A DNA stretch of 64,000 nucleotides from Lysinibacillus sp. B2A1. GTDB taxonomy: Bacteria; Bacillota; Bacilli; Bacillales_A; Planococcaceae. The notes under the pieces are model-generated. The model was not told where the DNA came from. It made no database searches and saw nothing but the letters and a program-made list of their open reading frames with translations. Each line of letters starts with the position of its first letter. Within the stretch, counting starts at the first letter, position 1. Made by a program: the position numbers and the translations under genes. Shown piece after piece: positions 25,003 through 34,990 of the stretch. The stretch is taken from assembly GCA_002973635.1 (NCBI GenBank), contig CP027224.1:2862501-2926500 (forward strand), in the 5' to 3' direction.

Positions 25003-26355
25003 ATGTCATCTGCTTCTTATTTAACGGTAAAAGCATTAACAAAATATATTAAACGAAAATTTGATGCCGATCCACATTTACGTGAGGTGTATGTCAAGGG
25101 AGAGCTATCGAATGTTAAAATTCATCAATCTGGACATATCTATTTTACATTAAAGGATGATGGTGCTCGAATAGCGGCTACAATGTTTAAAACGGCAGCC
25201 ACTAAATTAGCGTTTGAACCCAAGGAAGGAATGCAAGTATTTATCCGGGGTGATGTAAACGTTTACGAGGGCTACGGTACCTATCAGCTATATGTACAGG
25301 AGATGCAGCCTGATGGGGTTGGTAGCTTATTTGTTGCCTTTAACCAATTAAAAGAGCAATTACAAAAAGAAGGTCTTTTTAAACCAGAATGGAAACAGCC
25401 GATTCCAAGATTTCCAGAAAGAATTGGTGTCTTGACATCTACAACGGGGGCAGCGATTCGAGATATTTGTACAACGTTAAAACGACGTTACCCACTTGCT
25501 GAAATATTGATTTATCCAACGCTGGTTCAGGGGGGACAAGCTGCACCAAATATCGTTCAAAATATTGAACAAGCAAATCTCAATGCTTATTGTGATGTTC
25601 TCATCGTTGGACGAGGTGGAGGATCAATAGAAGATTTATGGGCATTTAATGAGGAGATTGTGGCCCGTGCTATTTTTAGTAGCCACATACCTATTATTAG
25701 TGCTGTTGGTCATGAAACGGATACGACAATTGCGGATTTTGTGGCAGATTTACGTGCACCTACACCAACTGCTGCTGCTGAAATGGCTGTACCTGATCAA
25801 CAGGATTTATTTCAGCGTGTACTGACACAAAAATCGCAGCTTCATCAAATGGTGAGGGCGCAACTTATGGCTGAGCGACAACGTCTAAATAAGCTCCAAC
25901 AGTCTTATCCTTTATCAATGCCAGAAAGACTATATCGTACGTTTACTGAAAAACTAGCTCAGCTCGAATCAGACTTACAAAAAGCCATGCAAGTAGATTT
26001 GATGAAAAAAGGTGCACAGCTTCAGCAGCTACATAGTGCTATCGAACAGCATTCACCAAAAAAGGCACTCACTTTTTATCAACGTGAGCTAGAAACACGA
26101 ATTCAACAATTAACACGTGCTTCCACACAATATGTGACGAAGCAAAAACATCAATTTGAGGCAACCATTCGAACTTTAGAAGCTTTGAACCCACTTGCCA
26201 TTTTAACAAGGGGTTTTACAGTAGCTTATAAAGATCAACAAATGATTAAATCATCCGCTGAAGTCAAACAGCAGGATCAGTTAACCTTGACCTTCCATGA
26301 TGGAAAGGTTATCGCTGAAGTGACAAAAATCTTGCCAAAGAATGAGGGGGAATAA
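25003..26355 (+). CDS. xseA: Exodeoxyribonuclease VII large subunit
   Basis: A 450-residue XseA. Order: N-terminal OB fold (1-100, YVKGELSNVKIHQSGHIYFT), catalytic domain with FPERIGVLTSTTGAAIRDI and the DVLIVGRGGGSIEDLWAFN signature, and long C-terminal coiled coil that docks XseB. It degrades single-stranded DNA to oligonucleotides. AAGGAG precedes ATG. xseB follows after 2 bases. Confidence 0.96.
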   Translation: MSSASYLTVKALTKYIKRKFDADPHLREVYVKGELSNVKIHQSGHIYFTLKDDGARIAATMFKTAATKLAFEPKEGMQVFIRGDVNVYEGYGTYQLYVQEMQPDGVGSLFVAFNQLKEQLQKEGLFKPEWKQPIPRFPERIGVLTSTTGAAIRDICTTLKRRYPLAEILIYPTLVQGGQAAPNIVQNIEQANLNAYCDVLIVGRGGGSIEDLWAFNEEIVARAIFSSHIPIISAVGHETDTTIADFVADLRAPTPTAAAEMAVPDQQDLFQRVLTQKSQLHQMVRAQLMAERQRLNKLQQSYPLSMPERLYRTFTEKLAQLESDLQKAMQVDLMKKGAQLQQLHSAIEQHSPKKALTFYQRELETRIQQLTRASTQYVTKQKHQFEATIRTLEALNPLAILTRGFTVAYKDQQMIKSSAEVKQQDQLTLTFHDGKVIAEVTKILPKNEGE

Positions 26356-26357
26356 TT

Positions 26358-26591
26358 ATGGCAGAGAAACAACAGACTTTCGCGGAAGCAATGACAGCGC
26401 TTGAGGAAATAGTCCGTCAGCTAGAGCAAGGTGATGTACCATTGGAAAACGCGATTGATTTATATAAGCAAGGAATGGAGCTATCACAATTTTGCCATAG
26501 TAAACTGCAACATGCGGAGGAGCAACTGATATCTATTGTCCAAGAGACAGGTGAAACGACTGCATTTGATCCATTAAAGGGAGAGAATTAA
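26358..26591 (+). CDS. xseB: Exodeoxyribonuclease VII small subunit
   Basis: A 77-residue XseB: TFAEAMTALEEIVRQLEQGD then VPLENAIDLYKQGMELSQFC is the family signature. Several copies bind the coiled coil of XseA. It is tightly packed between xseA and ispA, implying one operon. GAGGGGG precedes the start. Confidence 0.95.
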   Translation: MAEKQQTFAEAMTALEEIVRQLEQGDVPLENAIDLYKQGMELSQFCHSKLQHAEEQLISIVQETGETTAFDPLKGEN

Positions 26592-26594
26592 CAA

Positions 26595-27476
26595 ATGAAT
26601 GAGCAATTAAAGCATTTTATTGAAAGCAACATACCACAAGTTGAAGCTGAAATGTATGCACTTGTTGAGAAAATTGATGCACCAGCTGATTTAAAAGAAT
26701 CAATGCTATATTCACTAAAGGCTGGAGGAAAACGAATTCGTCCACTTTTCGTGTTAGCCGTACTTGAGCTATTTAACAAGGATTTAAAGGATGGATTAAC
26801 TGTAGGATCGGTTATTGAAATTATCCATACGTATTCATTAATCCATGATGATTTACCTAGCATGGATAATGATGATTTTCGTAGAGGGAAACCGACCAAT
26901 CATAAAGTATATGGTGAAGCATTAGCAACACTTGCTGGGGATGCATTAAATACGCTTGCATTTGGGATTTTAGCACGCATGAATGTATCTGCTGAAAAAC
27001 GGATTGAATTGGTTAACCTATTAAGTATAGCCGCTGGCGCAGAAGGTATGGTTGGTGGTCAGGTACTTGATATGGAAGGAGAGCAGCGCCAGTTAAATAT
27101 AGCTGAGCTTGAGCATGTTCATATCAATAAAACAGGAGCTTTATTACGATTTAGCATTGAAGCAGGAGCGGTATTAGCTGATGTGTCTCCAGAGGATCGA
27201 GCAACATTAAAGAAATATGCACATCATATCGGTCTTGCATTCCAAATTCAAGACGATATTTTAGATATTGAGGGCACAACAGAGGAGCTGGGTAAAACAG
27301 CAGGTAAGGATGTAGCGAGTGATAAAAGCACATATCCAGCCCTATTATCATTGGATGGAGCGAAGGATAAGTTAGCTGAGCATTACCAGTTTGCCATTCA
27401 TGCACTTGATCAATTACAGGTCGAAGTTGGTTTACTACGTGAGTTTGCAGCCTATATTGTTCATCGTAAAAACTAA
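26595..27476 (+). CDS. ispA: Farnesyl diphosphate synthase (polyprenyl synthase)
   Basis: A 293-residue trans-prenyltransferase. It has GGKRIRPLFVLA, the first Asp-rich motif DDLPSMDNDDFRRGKPTNHK and the second QIQDDILDIEG. It condenses IPP and DMAPP to geranyl and farnesyl diphosphate. Located between xseB and dxs, as in B. subtilis (yqiD), linking it with the MEP pathway. Confidence 0.95.
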   Translation: MNEQLKHFIESNIPQVEAEMYALVEKIDAPADLKESMLYSLKAGGKRIRPLFVLAVLELFNKDLKDGLTVGSVIEIIHTYSLIHDDLPSMDNDDFRRGKPTNHKVYGEALATLAGDALNTLAFGILARMNVSAEKRIELVNLLSIAAGAEGMVGGQVLDMEGEQRQLNIAELEHVHINKTGALLRFSIEAGAVLADVSPEDRATLKKYAHHIGLAFQIQDDILDIEGTTEELGKTAGKDVASDKSTYPALLSLDGAKDKLAEHYQFAIHALDQLQVEVGLLREFAAYIVHRKN

Positions 27477-27639
27477 AAGAAAAACAAGGCGGTAAGGCTG
27501 AGGAATATGCTAGAATAGTTGAGGACGTTTGACGATGTGCAAACAATAAGTGTTCGTACTTTTAGCATATTGATAACACTGTTATAATGGTGGAAACACA
27601 AATACGGTGAATATTTTATGGAAAAGGTGTGTGAGAAAG

Positions 27640-29541
27640 GTGGATTTAAATAAAATAACTAGTCCATCCTTTTTAAAAAACTTAGACAAGAAGGACCTTG
27701 AGCATCTTGCACAAGAAATTCGTACCTTCTTAATTGAAAAGTGTTCTGTCACAGGTGGTCATATTGGACCGAACCTAGGTGTTGTGGAGCTAACAATCAT
27801 GCTTCATAAAATGTTTGACAGTCCAAAGGATAAGTTTTTATGGGATGTTGGCCACCAAGCTTACGTGCATAAAATTTTGACAGGTCGTGCGAGTCAATTT
27901 GACACACTGCGTCAGTTCAAGGGGCTTTGTGGTTTTCCAAAGCTTGTAGAGAGTGAACATGATGAGTGGGAAACTGGTCACAGCTCGACATCTTTGTCAG
28001 CAGCTATGGGTATGGCTGCAGCACGTGATATTAAAAATGAAAAGAATTTCGTTGTACCTATTATTGGTGATGGTGCTTTAACAGGCGGTATGGCACTAGA
28101 GGCATTAAATCATATTGGCCATGCAAAAACTAATATGATTGTTATTTTAAACGATAATGAAATGTCCATTGCCCCAAACGTCGGCGCTTTACACAATGTA
28201 CTTGGACGTTTACGTACAGCGAAGGAATATTCAAAGGCGAAAGAAGAGCTTGAATCTCTTATCAACAAAATCCCTGTATTAGGCGGCAAGCTTGCTTCAA
28301 CAGCTGAGCGCGTAAAGGATAGCTTAAAGTATTTAGTGGTGTCAGGTGTATTCTTTGAGGAGCTAGGCTTTAAATATCTGGGACCTATCGATGGACATGA
28401 TTTCGATGCACTTGAGATGACATTATCTTATGCTAAAAAAGTAAAAGGGCCAGTACTTGTTCATGTTATTACGAAAAAAGGAAAAGGCTATAAACCTGCT
28501 GAAGACGATACAATTGGCAATTGGCATGGGACAGGTCCGTATAAAATTGAAAACGGTGCCTTTGTGAAGTCAGAGACGAAAGGTCCAGCTTGGAGCAGTT
28601 TAATTGCTGAGACTGTTCGTAAAATTGCACATGAGGATAAACGAATAGTTACCATCACACCTGCTATGCCTGTTGGTTCTAAACTGCAAGGAATTCAGAA
28701 GGATTTTCCAAAGCGATTCTTTGATGTAGGAATTGCTGAACAGCATGCAGCAACAATGGCGGCAGGTTTAGCAACACAGAAAATGAAACCATTTTTAGCG
28801 ATTTACTCGACGTTCCTACAACGTGCCTATGATCAAGTACTGCATGATATTGCACGCCCTAATCTAAATGTCTTTATAGGGATTGACCGTGCTGGTTTAG
28901 TTGGTGCAGATGGTGAAACACATCAAGGTGTATTTGATATCGCCTTCCTTCGCCATATACCGAATATGACAATTATGATGCCAAAGGATGAAAATGAAGG
29001 ACAACATATGGTTAAAACTGCCATAGATTATGATGGTGGCCCAATTGCCCTGCGTTATCCTCGAGGAAATGGGATTGGCGTTCCATTGGATGATGAGCTT
29101 ATAACTTTACCTATAGGAAGCTGGGAAGTGTTGCGTGAGGGAAAAGATGCAACAATTTTAACATTTGGTACAACGATTCCAATGGCAATGGAGGCGGCTG
29201 ACTTGCTAGCTCAGCAGGGAATTGATATAGAAGTGGTAAATGCCCGCTTTATTAAACCGATGGATGAGGATATGTTGCATCGTATTTTATCAAGTAAGAA
29301 GCCTATTTTGACGATTGAAGAAGCGGTATTACAAGGTGGCTTTGGCAGTGGCGTGCTTGAATTTGCTCATGACCATGGTTATATAAATGCAATAATTGAT
29401 CGTATGGGAATCCCTGACCAATTTATTGAGCATGGCAATGTAGATCAGCTACTTGCTGAGATTCACATGACAACTGAGGATACAGTGGCACGTATGCAAG
29501 TGTTACTTCAACAAAAACAGCAAGTAGGTTTGAATAAATAA
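27640..29541 (+). CDS. dxs: 1-deoxy-D-xylulose-5-phosphate synthase
   Basis: A 633-residue thiamine-diphosphate enzyme that makes DXP from pyruvate and glyceraldehyde 3-phosphate, first step of the MEP pathway. Motifs: [20 protein letters not shown], the ThDP-binding [18 protein letters not shown] with NDNEMSIAP, and the transketolase-like central domain [18 protein letters not shown] at 27640 was chosen because it gives the MDLxxI start and the exact B. subtilis length; starts further upstream (27607) add an unlikely 11 residues. The stop overlaps the next gene by one base. Confidence 0.96.
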   Translation: MDLNKITSPSFLKNLDKKDLEHLAQEIRTFLIEKCSVTGGHIGPNLGVVELTIMLHKMFDSPKDKFLWDVGHQAYVHKILTGRASQFDTLRQFKGLCGFPKLVESEHDEWETGHSSTSLSAAMGMAAARDIKNEKNFVVPIIGDGALTGGMALEALNHIGHAKTNMIVILNDNEMSIAPNVGALHNVLGRLRTAKEYSKAKEELESLINKIPVLGGKLASTAERVKDSLKYLVVSGVFFEELGFKYLGPIDGHDFDALEMTLSYAKKVKGPVLVHVITKKGKGYKPAEDDTIGNWHGTGPYKIENGAFVKSETKGPAWSSLIAETVRKIAHEDKRIVTITPAMPVGSKLQGIQKDFPKRFFDVGIAEQHAATMAAGLATQKMKPFLAIYSTFLQRAYDQVLHDIARPNLNVFIGIDRAGLVGADGETHQGVFDIAFLRHIPNMTIMMPKDENEGQHMVKTAIDYDGGPIALRYPRGNGIGVPLDDELITLPIGSWEVLREGKDATILTFGTTIPMAMEAADLLAQQGIDIEVVNARFIKPMDEDMLHRILSSKKPILTIEEAVLQGGFGSGVLEFAHDHGYINAIIDRMGIPDQFIEHGNVDQLLAEIHMTTEDTVARMQVLLQQKQQVGLNK

Positions 29542-30359
29542 TGACAAAACAACCGAAAGAACGTGTAGATATTTTACTTGTAGAGCGTGGGCTATGTGAA
29601 ACCCGTGAAAAAGCAAAGCGTTCCATAATGGCAGGCCTAGTGTTTTCAAATGAAATCCGTATTGATAAGGCTGGGGAAAAAATAGCTATTGATGCCCCAT
29701 TACAAGTAAAAGGCTCTGATTTAAAATATGTTAGCCGTGGTGGCTTGAAACTAGAAAAGGCACTACAAATATTTGATATGTCTGTTGAGGGGAAGCTAAT
29801 GCTTGACATTGGCTCCTCTACTGGAGGATTTACAGACTGCGCATTACAAAATGGTGCAAGGCATTGCTACGCATTAGATGTGGGTTCCAACCAGCTGGCC
29901 TGGAAGATTCGCTCTGATGAACGTGTCACAGTGATGGAAAAAACAAATTTCCGTTATACGACAGCAGCAGATTTAACAGAGGGCTTGCCAGAATTTGCAA
30001 CCATTGATGTCAGCTTTATTTCATTAGCGCTAATTCTACCTGTTTTAAAAACCTTGTTGATGCCAGGAGGCGATGTGATGGCGCTCGTGAAGCCTCAGTT
30101 TGAAGCTGGGAAAGATAAGGTTGGTAAAAAGGGCATCGTTCGAGATAAAAAAGTTCATTTAGAGGTATTAGAAAAGACAGCAGCCATAGCGTCAGAGGTC
30201 GGCTTTGTCGTTAAGGATGCTTCGTTTTCTCCCATTACAGGAGGCGAAGGAAATATTGAATTTTTATTCCATTTAGTGAATCCTGTAGCGGATGAACAAA
30301 TTCCTGCTTATACATCTTTTGATACACTCGTAGAAGAAGCGCATAACTCCCTAAAATAA
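29541..30359 (+). CDS. yqxC: TlyA-family rRNA methyltransferase (YqxC)
   Basis: A 272-residue TlyA/hemolysin-A-type protein: S4 RNA-binding domain (about 5-65, RVDILLVERGLCETREKAKR) and FtsJ-like SAM methyltransferase domain with LDIGSSTGGFTDCALQNGA and DVSFISLALILP. TlyA relatives 2'-O-methylate rRNA; the haemolysin label is historical. It overlaps dxs by one base and precedes ahrC, exactly as in B. subtilis. Confidence 0.93.
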   Translation: MTKQPKERVDILLVERGLCETREKAKRSIMAGLVFSNEIRIDKAGEKIAIDAPLQVKGSDLKYVSRGGLKLEKALQIFDMSVEGKLMLDIGSSTGGFTDCALQNGARHCYALDVGSNQLAWKIRSDERVTVMEKTNFRYTTAADLTEGLPEFATIDVSFISLALILPVLKTLLMPGGDVMALVKPQFEAGKDKVGKKGIVRDKKVHLEVLEKTAAIASEVGFVVKDASFSPITGGEGNIEFLFHLVNPVADEQIPAYTSFDTLVEEAHNSLK

Positions 30360-30392
30360 CACGTGCTCAATAGTTGAGCCGTGTTTTTTCTT
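30357..30392 (+). terminator. Terminator after yqxC
   Basis: AACACGTGCTCAA and TTGAGCCGTGTT pair around TAG, with one mismatch, followed by T6. The stem begins at the yqxC stop codon. Confidence 0.8.
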
Positions 30393-30459
30393 GTACTTTT
30401 ATGCTGAAAATGGTAGTGTGAATATACATATATTTAATTATTTATAAGAGGTGACTACT

Positions 30460-30909
30460 ATGAATAAAGGACAAAGACATATACGGATTCGAGATATTAT
30501 TGCCAATCATGAAATAGAAACACAAGATGATTTAGTCGATTTTTTAAAGGATGCAGGCTATAATGTGACGCAAGCAACGGTATCACGTGATATAAAGGAA
30601 CTCCATCTTGTTAAAGTTCCATTACAGGATGGTCGCTATAAATATAGCTTGCCCGCTGACCAACGTTTCAATCCTATGCAAAAATTGCATCGTGCATTGG
30701 CTGATGCATTTGTCAGCATTGATGGCGCATCGCATTTTTTAGTTATGAAGGCTCTTCCTGGTAATGCAAATGCTATTGCATCGCTGCTTGATCATTTAGA
30801 TTGGCCAGAAATTTTAGGTACGATTTCTGGTGATGATACGATCTTAATTATTTGTCGTGATGAAAATGAGCGTGAAAATACAAAAAATCGCTTATTAGAA
30901 ATGCTATAA
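30460..30909 (+). CDS. ahrC: Arginine repressor/activator
   Basis: A 149-residue ArgR/AhrC with N-terminal winged helix ([20 protein letters not shown], then [17 protein letters not shown]) and C-terminal arginine-binding hexamer domain ([20 protein letters not shown] and [14 protein letters not shown]). ATG 30460 gives the B. subtilis length and has AGAGGTG 6 bases upstream; GTG at 30451 is less likely. It controls arginine synthesis and catabolism. Confidence 0.96.
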   Translation: MNKGQRHIRIRDIIANHEIETQDDLVDFLKDAGYNVTQATVSRDIKELHLVKVPLQDGRYKYSLPADQRFNPMQKLHRALADAFVSIDGASHFLVMKALPGNANAIASLLDHLDWPEILGTISGDDTILIICRDENERENTKNRLLEML

Positions 30910-30945
30910 TTTAGCGTGGGAATTTGATACAGAGGTGACATTTTT

Positions 30946-32637
30946 GTGTTAAGAGAGCTTAGTATTCGAAACTTTGCCATTATTGAGGATTTGACAGTTA
31001 GCTTTTCAAATGGTTTAACTGTATTAACAGGAGAAACAGGTGCCGGAAAATCAATTATCATTGATGCCGTCCATTTACTTGCAGGCGGTAGAGGTAACTC
31101 TGAATTCATTCGTCATGGAGCAAGAAAAGCTGAATTAGGCGGTTTATTTCAAATCTCTAGTTCTTTGCATCCAGTTCATAAAAAGCTTGAAGAAGCAGGC
31201 ATAGAGATTGAAGAAGATACCATTATTTTACGCCGTGATTTACATGATACTGGTAAAAGTGTTTGCCGAGTAAATGGAAAGCTGGTGCCATTATCTGTAC
31301 TTCGTGATATTGGCGCTAGTTTAATCGATATTCATGGTCAACATGAAAATCAGGAATTGATGGACGAAAAACAGCATATTTATTTGCTGGACCACTTTGC
31401 AGAGGAACAACTTGCTCCAATTCAGGAATTATACAGTTCCCAATATGAAGAATATCGTTCGCTAAAAAGAGAATTGGCATCTATTTCAATTGATGAGCAG
31501 TTAATGGCGCAGCGTATTGATTTATACCAGTTTCAAATGAAAGAGCTAGAGGATGCCAAATTAAGGCTAGGTGAAGAAGATGAGCTTCTTGATGAACGTC
31601 GCCGTTTGATGAATTTCAACAAGATTTTTGAGCGTTCTAATGAAGCCTATGAAGCGATTCAAGGTGAATCGAAAGGTCTTGACTGGATTGGCAATGCAAT
31701 GGGTGCTTTAGAGGATGCTGCAAGAGTTGACGATCAATTTAAAGAAGCCTCGGAAGCTGTAACCACAGCATTCTATTCATTACAGGATGCTGCCCATCAG
31801 GTCAAAAATGTATTAGATGAATTAGAATTTGACCCAGCACGATTAAATGAAGTGGAGCAGCGTTTAGCCCTATTCCAAAATTTAAAGCGTAAATATGGCT
31901 CAACTATAGAAGAGATTTTAGCGTATTACGATAAAATTAAAACAGAGCTGAATGAGCTCTTAAATCGCGATGAAATTTTACAGGTTAAAGAGCGAAAAGT
32001 ACTAGAAATGGAATCAGCGCTACAAGAGCTGGCAGTACAATTATCTGCTATTCGCAAAAAAGCTGCACATGATTTAAGTGAGGCTATTATGGCTGAACTA
32101 CGTGAATTACATATGGAAAAAGCAAAATTTATTGTTAATTTTGATGAATTATCATTTTTTGATGCTAATGGTAAAGACCAAGTTATTTTTTATATCTCCA
32201 CAAACGTTGGCGAGCCACCAAAATCATTACCTAAAATTGCATCTGGTGGGGAATTGTCACGTATGATGCTGGCTTTAAAGACCATTTTCTCATCCTCAAA
32301 CGGCATCACCTCTATTATTTTTGATGAGGTAGATACCGGTGTAAGTGGGCGAGTTGCACAGGCAATTGCAGAAAAAATTGCTGCAATCTCTATTAATTCT
32401 CAGGTTTTATGTATTTCACATTTACCACAAGTTGCTGCGATGGCAGATCATCATTATTTTATCAAAAAAGAAGTGGAACATGATCGAACATTTACTTCAT
32501 TGAATGAAATTGATACGGAAGCACGGATTGAAGAAGTAAGTCGCATGATGTCTGGTGCAGAAATTACTGACTTAACTTTACAGCATGCAACAGAGCTATT
32601 AAAGATGGCGAATGCCCGAAAAATACAAATGAGATAA
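30946..32637 (+). CDS. recN: DNA repair protein RecN
   Basis: A 563-residue SMC-like ATPase for double-strand-break repair. Walker A GETGAGKSIIIDAVHLL near residue 30, a central coiled-coil region, the signature LPKIASGGELSRMMLALK and Walker B SIIFDEVDTGVSGRVAQAIA. GTG start after AGAGGTGA. Located between ahrC and spoIVB, as in B. subtilis. Confidence 0.96.
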   Translation: MLRELSIRNFAIIEDLTVSFSNGLTVLTGETGAGKSIIIDAVHLLAGGRGNSEFIRHGARKAELGGLFQISSSLHPVHKKLEEAGIEIEEDTIILRRDLHDTGKSVCRVNGKLVPLSVLRDIGASLIDIHGQHENQELMDEKQHIYLLDHFAEEQLAPIQELYSSQYEEYRSLKRELASISIDEQLMAQRIDLYQFQMKELEDAKLRLGEEDELLDERRRLMNFNKIFERSNEAYEAIQGESKGLDWIGNAMGALEDAARVDDQFKEASEAVTTAFYSLQDAAHQVKNVLDELEFDPARLNEVEQRLALFQNLKRKYGSTIEEILAYYDKIKTELNELLNRDEILQVKERKVLEMESALQELAVQLSAIRKKAAHDLSEAIMAELRELHMEKAKFIVNFDELSFFDANGKDQVIFYISTNVGEPPKSLPKIASGGELSRMMLALKTIFSSSNGITSIIFDEVDTGVSGRVAQAIAEKIAAISINSQVLCISHLPQVAAMADHHYFIKKEVEHDRTFTSLNEIDTEARIEEVSRMMSGAEITDLTLQHATELLKMANARKIQMR

Positions 32638-32645
32638 CCTTTTAT

Positions 32646-32677
32646 CCAGAAACATTTTCGATGTTTCTGGTTTTTTT
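32646..32677 (+). terminator. Terminator after recN
   Basis: A perfect 10-bp stem CCAGAAACAT / ATGTTTCTGG is followed by T7. Confidence 0.92.
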
Positions 32678-32700
32678 CATTTTGCACAAATATTTACCGC

Positions 32701-32729
32701 TTATAAGAATGCCACAACAACACATAGTA
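32701..32729 (+). promoter_or_regulatory. Possible forespore (sigma-F/G type) promoter of spoIVB
   Basis: CATAGTA (32723-32729) fits the -10 of forespore promoters, and TTATA 17 bases upstream is a one-mismatch -35. The site lies just before spoIVB, which B. subtilis transcribes with forespore sigma factors. Motif match only. Confidence 0.4.
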
Positions 32730-32758
32730 AAAAGACAAAAATGAAAAGGAGGTGTCGT

Positions 32759-33706
32759 ATGTATCGTCGTTGGCGTCAATTTGTCATTTTGCCTATGCTC
32801 ATCGTTTTATTATTCATGCCAGTTCAGGTATTTGCCGCAAAAAAGCTAATTCCGATGGGCGAAGCAATTGGAATTCAACTTCAGCTATCTCATGTATTTG
32901 TAGCACATGATGTGCTATTAGCTTCCAATCAATGGATGAAAGGAGGCGCTGTGATTGAAAAAATAAATGAAATACCTGTAAAAACGCTTGCAGATGCCAA
33001 ACAGGCTGTTGCTCAGCAAGGGCAGCAGAAATGGACGATGAAAAGTGAAGGAAAAGAAGTAACCCTTGAGTTACAGGAGAAAGAAGCAGCACATGTTATT
33101 TCCTTTTTAAAAGATGAAACAGATGGAGTAGGAACATTGACGTACATTGATCCAGAGACAAAAAATTACGGTGCATTAGGCCATCAAATTGTCGATTCAA
33201 CATTACAAGAAGCCCCTGTTTTTCGAGCTGGTTCCATTTTTTTAGCTTCGATTCAACAAATTCGTAAAAGTATACCTGGCCAACCCGGCTATAAAATTTC
33301 CTCCATTGAAAAACATCAGGAACGACTAGGGAGTATCGATAAAAATACCGTTTATGGAATTTTTGGTCGTTGGGAAGACGGCTATCCACAAAGTTTGCCA
33401 AAAGCAATTGAAATTATGCATGAAAAAGATATAAAAACAGGAAAAGCTGAAATCTACACGGCGATAGAGGGTAGTAAGGTGGAAACTTTTTCAATAGAAA
33501 TTATAAAGATCGAAAATGAACGCCTTGAATTTATCATATCCGACGAAAAGCTCATTGAAAAAACAGGTGGTATCTTGCAGGGAATGAGCGGTAGCCCTAT
33601 CATCCAAAACGGTCGTTTTGTAGGTGCTGTTACACATATGTTTGTGGAGGAGCCAAAAAAAGGAGCAGCTATTACTGTATCGGAAATGTTAAGAAAGTCA
33701 TCATAA
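32759..33706 (+). CDS. spoIVB: SpoIVB signalling serine peptidase, short form
   Basis: A 315-residue S55 peptidase that in B. subtilis is secreted from the forespore and triggers sigma-K processing. N-terminal membrane anchor (about 7-26, FVILPMLIVLLFMPVQVFAA), a reduced PDZ domain (about 55-105, GAVIEKINEIPVKTLADAKQ), then the protease domain with the catalytic His in YGALGHQIVD and Ser in LQGMSGSPIIQNGRFVGAVT. ATG 32759 has AAAGGAGG 6 bases upstream; ATG 32741 lacks a site. The B. subtilis protein is roughly 426 residues, so about 110 are missing, mostly before the PDZ. Confidence 0.93.
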   Translation: MYRRWRQFVILPMLIVLLFMPVQVFAAKKLIPMGEAIGIQLQLSHVFVAHDVLLASNQWMKGGAVIEKINEIPVKTLADAKQAVAQQGQQKWTMKSEGKEVTLELQEKEAAHVISFLKDETDGVGTLTYIDPETKNYGALGHQIVDSTLQEAPVFRAGSIFLASIQQIRKSIPGQPGYKISSIEKHQERLGSIDKNTVYGIFGRWEDGYPQSLPKAIEIMHEKDIKTGKAEIYTAIEGSKVETFSIEIIKIENERLEFIISDEKLIEKTGGILQGMSGSPIIQNGRFVGAVTHMFVEEPKKGAAITVSEMLRKSS

Positions 33707-33707
33707 A

Positions 33708-33740
33708 TAGTGGGGCTGCCTTTGGGTGGCTCCATTTTTT
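33708..33740 (+). terminator. Terminator after spoIVB
   Basis: TGGGGCTGCC pairs with GGTGGCTCCA (two G-U pairs), followed by T6. Confidence 0.7.
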
Positions 33741-34058
33741 CATGAAAATTTGTTTTTTTATATGTAATTCATCAAGTATTTCGTTTCTTTTATAAAGGGA
33801 TTAGCGATAGTAAAAAAAAACTGTAGTTTTATCTCAGTTTTTTCACTAAAATAAAGAAGATGAGCATTCGACATTTTGCAGGTATTTATCATAACTTGTC
33901 GATAAAAAAAGAAAGTATCGGACTACATACTCATTTTTGGAAATAGAAAAGGTTTTTAAAACAAAAATGTCGAAAATTCCACAGTGTGCCAAAAATGGCA
34001 TAAGGGGTAGGTTACGCTTTGAAGTGATTCAAAGCACAGTCCAGAAGGAGGAATTGAA
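33741..34058 (+). promoter_or_regulatory. spo0A upstream region with Spo0A boxes
   Basis: The 318 bases contain three matches to the 0A box TGTCGAA: its complement TTCGACA at 33867-33873, TGTCGAT at 33897-33903 and TGTCGAA at 33968-33974. This is consistent with autoregulation of spo0A, as known in B. subtilis. A hairpin GCTTTGAA / TTCAAAGC (34016-34035) lies in the leader just before the ribosome site, with a smaller GCCA/TGGC hairpin near 33990. No clear sigma-H promoter could be fixed. Confidence 0.6.
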
Positions 34059-34850
34059 ATGACAAAGGTAAAGGTAGCGATTGCAGACGATAATCGTGAG
34101 TTATTAAAAACAATGGAGCAGTATTTTCAAGGGCATCCCGAAATAGAAATAATTGCAACTGCTTCAAATGGAAAAATTTGCTTACAAATGCTTGAGGAAT
34201 TTACACCAGATATTTTACTCCTAGATATAATAATGCCTCATCTTGATGGTTTAGCGGTTTTAGAATCTATGTATCAAAATGAAAGAATGTCATCTATCCA
34301 AGTTATTATGTTAACGGCATTTGGTCAGGAAGATGTCATGAAACAAGCAGTAGACTTAGGGGCCTCCTATTTCATGTTAAAACCATTTGAATTTGATCAA
34401 TTGGTTCAAAAGATTTTACATTGTGCTGGACAAAAAGCAACACTTCCTAAAAAGACAAGTGTTTTACAACCTACAGCGCCACAAAAATTGAATCAGCATC
34501 AATTAGATAGCACAATTACTGCCATCATTAAAGAAATCGGTGTCCCTGCACATATTAAAGGGTACTCTTATTTACGAGAAGCTATTCAAATGGTGTTCGA
34601 GGATATCGAGTTATTAGGCTCTGTGACGAAAATTCTATATCCAGAAATCGCTAAAAAGTTCAATACGACTCCTTCACGTGTAGAGCGTGCTATTCGCCAT
34701 GCCATTGAGGTAGCGTGGAATCGAGGTAATTATGAATCGATTTCGACGATGTTTGGCTATACAGTTCATCACTTAAAATCAAAACCGACAAATAGTGAAT
34801 TCATTGCCATGATTGCTGATAAGATTCGCATTGATATGATGGCGAGCTAA
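34059..34850 (+). CDS. spo0A: Sporulation master response regulator Spo0A
   Basis: A 263-residue Spo0A. Receiver domain 1-120 with the acidic pair IADDNRELL, phospho-acceptor Asp in [14 protein letters not shown] and Lys in YFMLKPFEF. The C-terminal DNA-binding domain (about 145-263) includes [20 protein letters not shown] and [17 protein letters not shown]. From codon 213 onward (34695) the sequence is repeated at 36830-36985, so the 3' end was supplied by an integrated element; the frame stays intact and ends normally (DMMAS). The protein should be functional. Confidence 0.97.
   Translation: MTKVKVAIADDNRELLKTMEQYFQGHPEIEIIATASNGKICLQMLEEFTPDILLLDIIMPHLDGLAVLESMYQNERMSSIQVIMLTAFGQEDVMKQAVDLGASYFMLKPFEFDQLVQKILHCAGQKATLPKKTSVLQPTAPQKLNQHQLDSTITAIIKEIGVPAHIKGYSYLREAIQMVFEDIELLGSVTKILYPEIAKKFNTTPSRVERAIRHAIEVAWNRGNYESISTMFGYTVHHLKSKPTNSEFIAMIADKIRIDMMAS
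34695..34850 (+). repeat. spo0A 3'-end repeat, left copy (attL-like)
   Basis: The last 156 bases of spo0A recur at 36830-36985. The first 71 bases (34695-34765) are identical; about half a dozen differences follow. This is the left attachment site of the element at 34851-36829. Confidence 0.85.
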
Positions 34851-34871
34851 ACCTTGATATATCAAGGTTTA
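34848..34871. repeat. Perfect 24-bp palindrome at the spo0A stop codon
   Basis: TAAACCTTGATA and its exact reverse complement TATCAAGGTTTA begin at the stop codon. No T-tract follows, and it is not present after the displaced tail, so it belongs to the element side of the junction. Confidence 0.75.
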
Positions 34872-34940
34872 TAGCGATTGGCTTAGCGGAGAATGAATGG
34901 GAAATCAAAATTAGATAACGCTTATATAGCGAAAATTATA

Positions 34941-34990
34941 ACGCCTTTTTAGACAGTTTACGCCGACTGTTTGAGGGGGCGTATTTTTTT
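34941..34990 (+). terminator. Terminator between spo0A and the recombinase
   Basis: ACGCC / GGCGT and ACAGT / ACTGT pair in a two-part hairpin followed by T7. GGCGTATTTTTTT is shared with the terminator after the displaced tail (37041-37051). The recombinase ATG (34991) starts right on the T-tract. Confidence 0.75.

Noticed and set aside
34056..34850. spo0A as an inactivated gene because of the element
   Set aside because: The reading frame is complete through the conserved C-terminus; the element supplied a functional 3' end.
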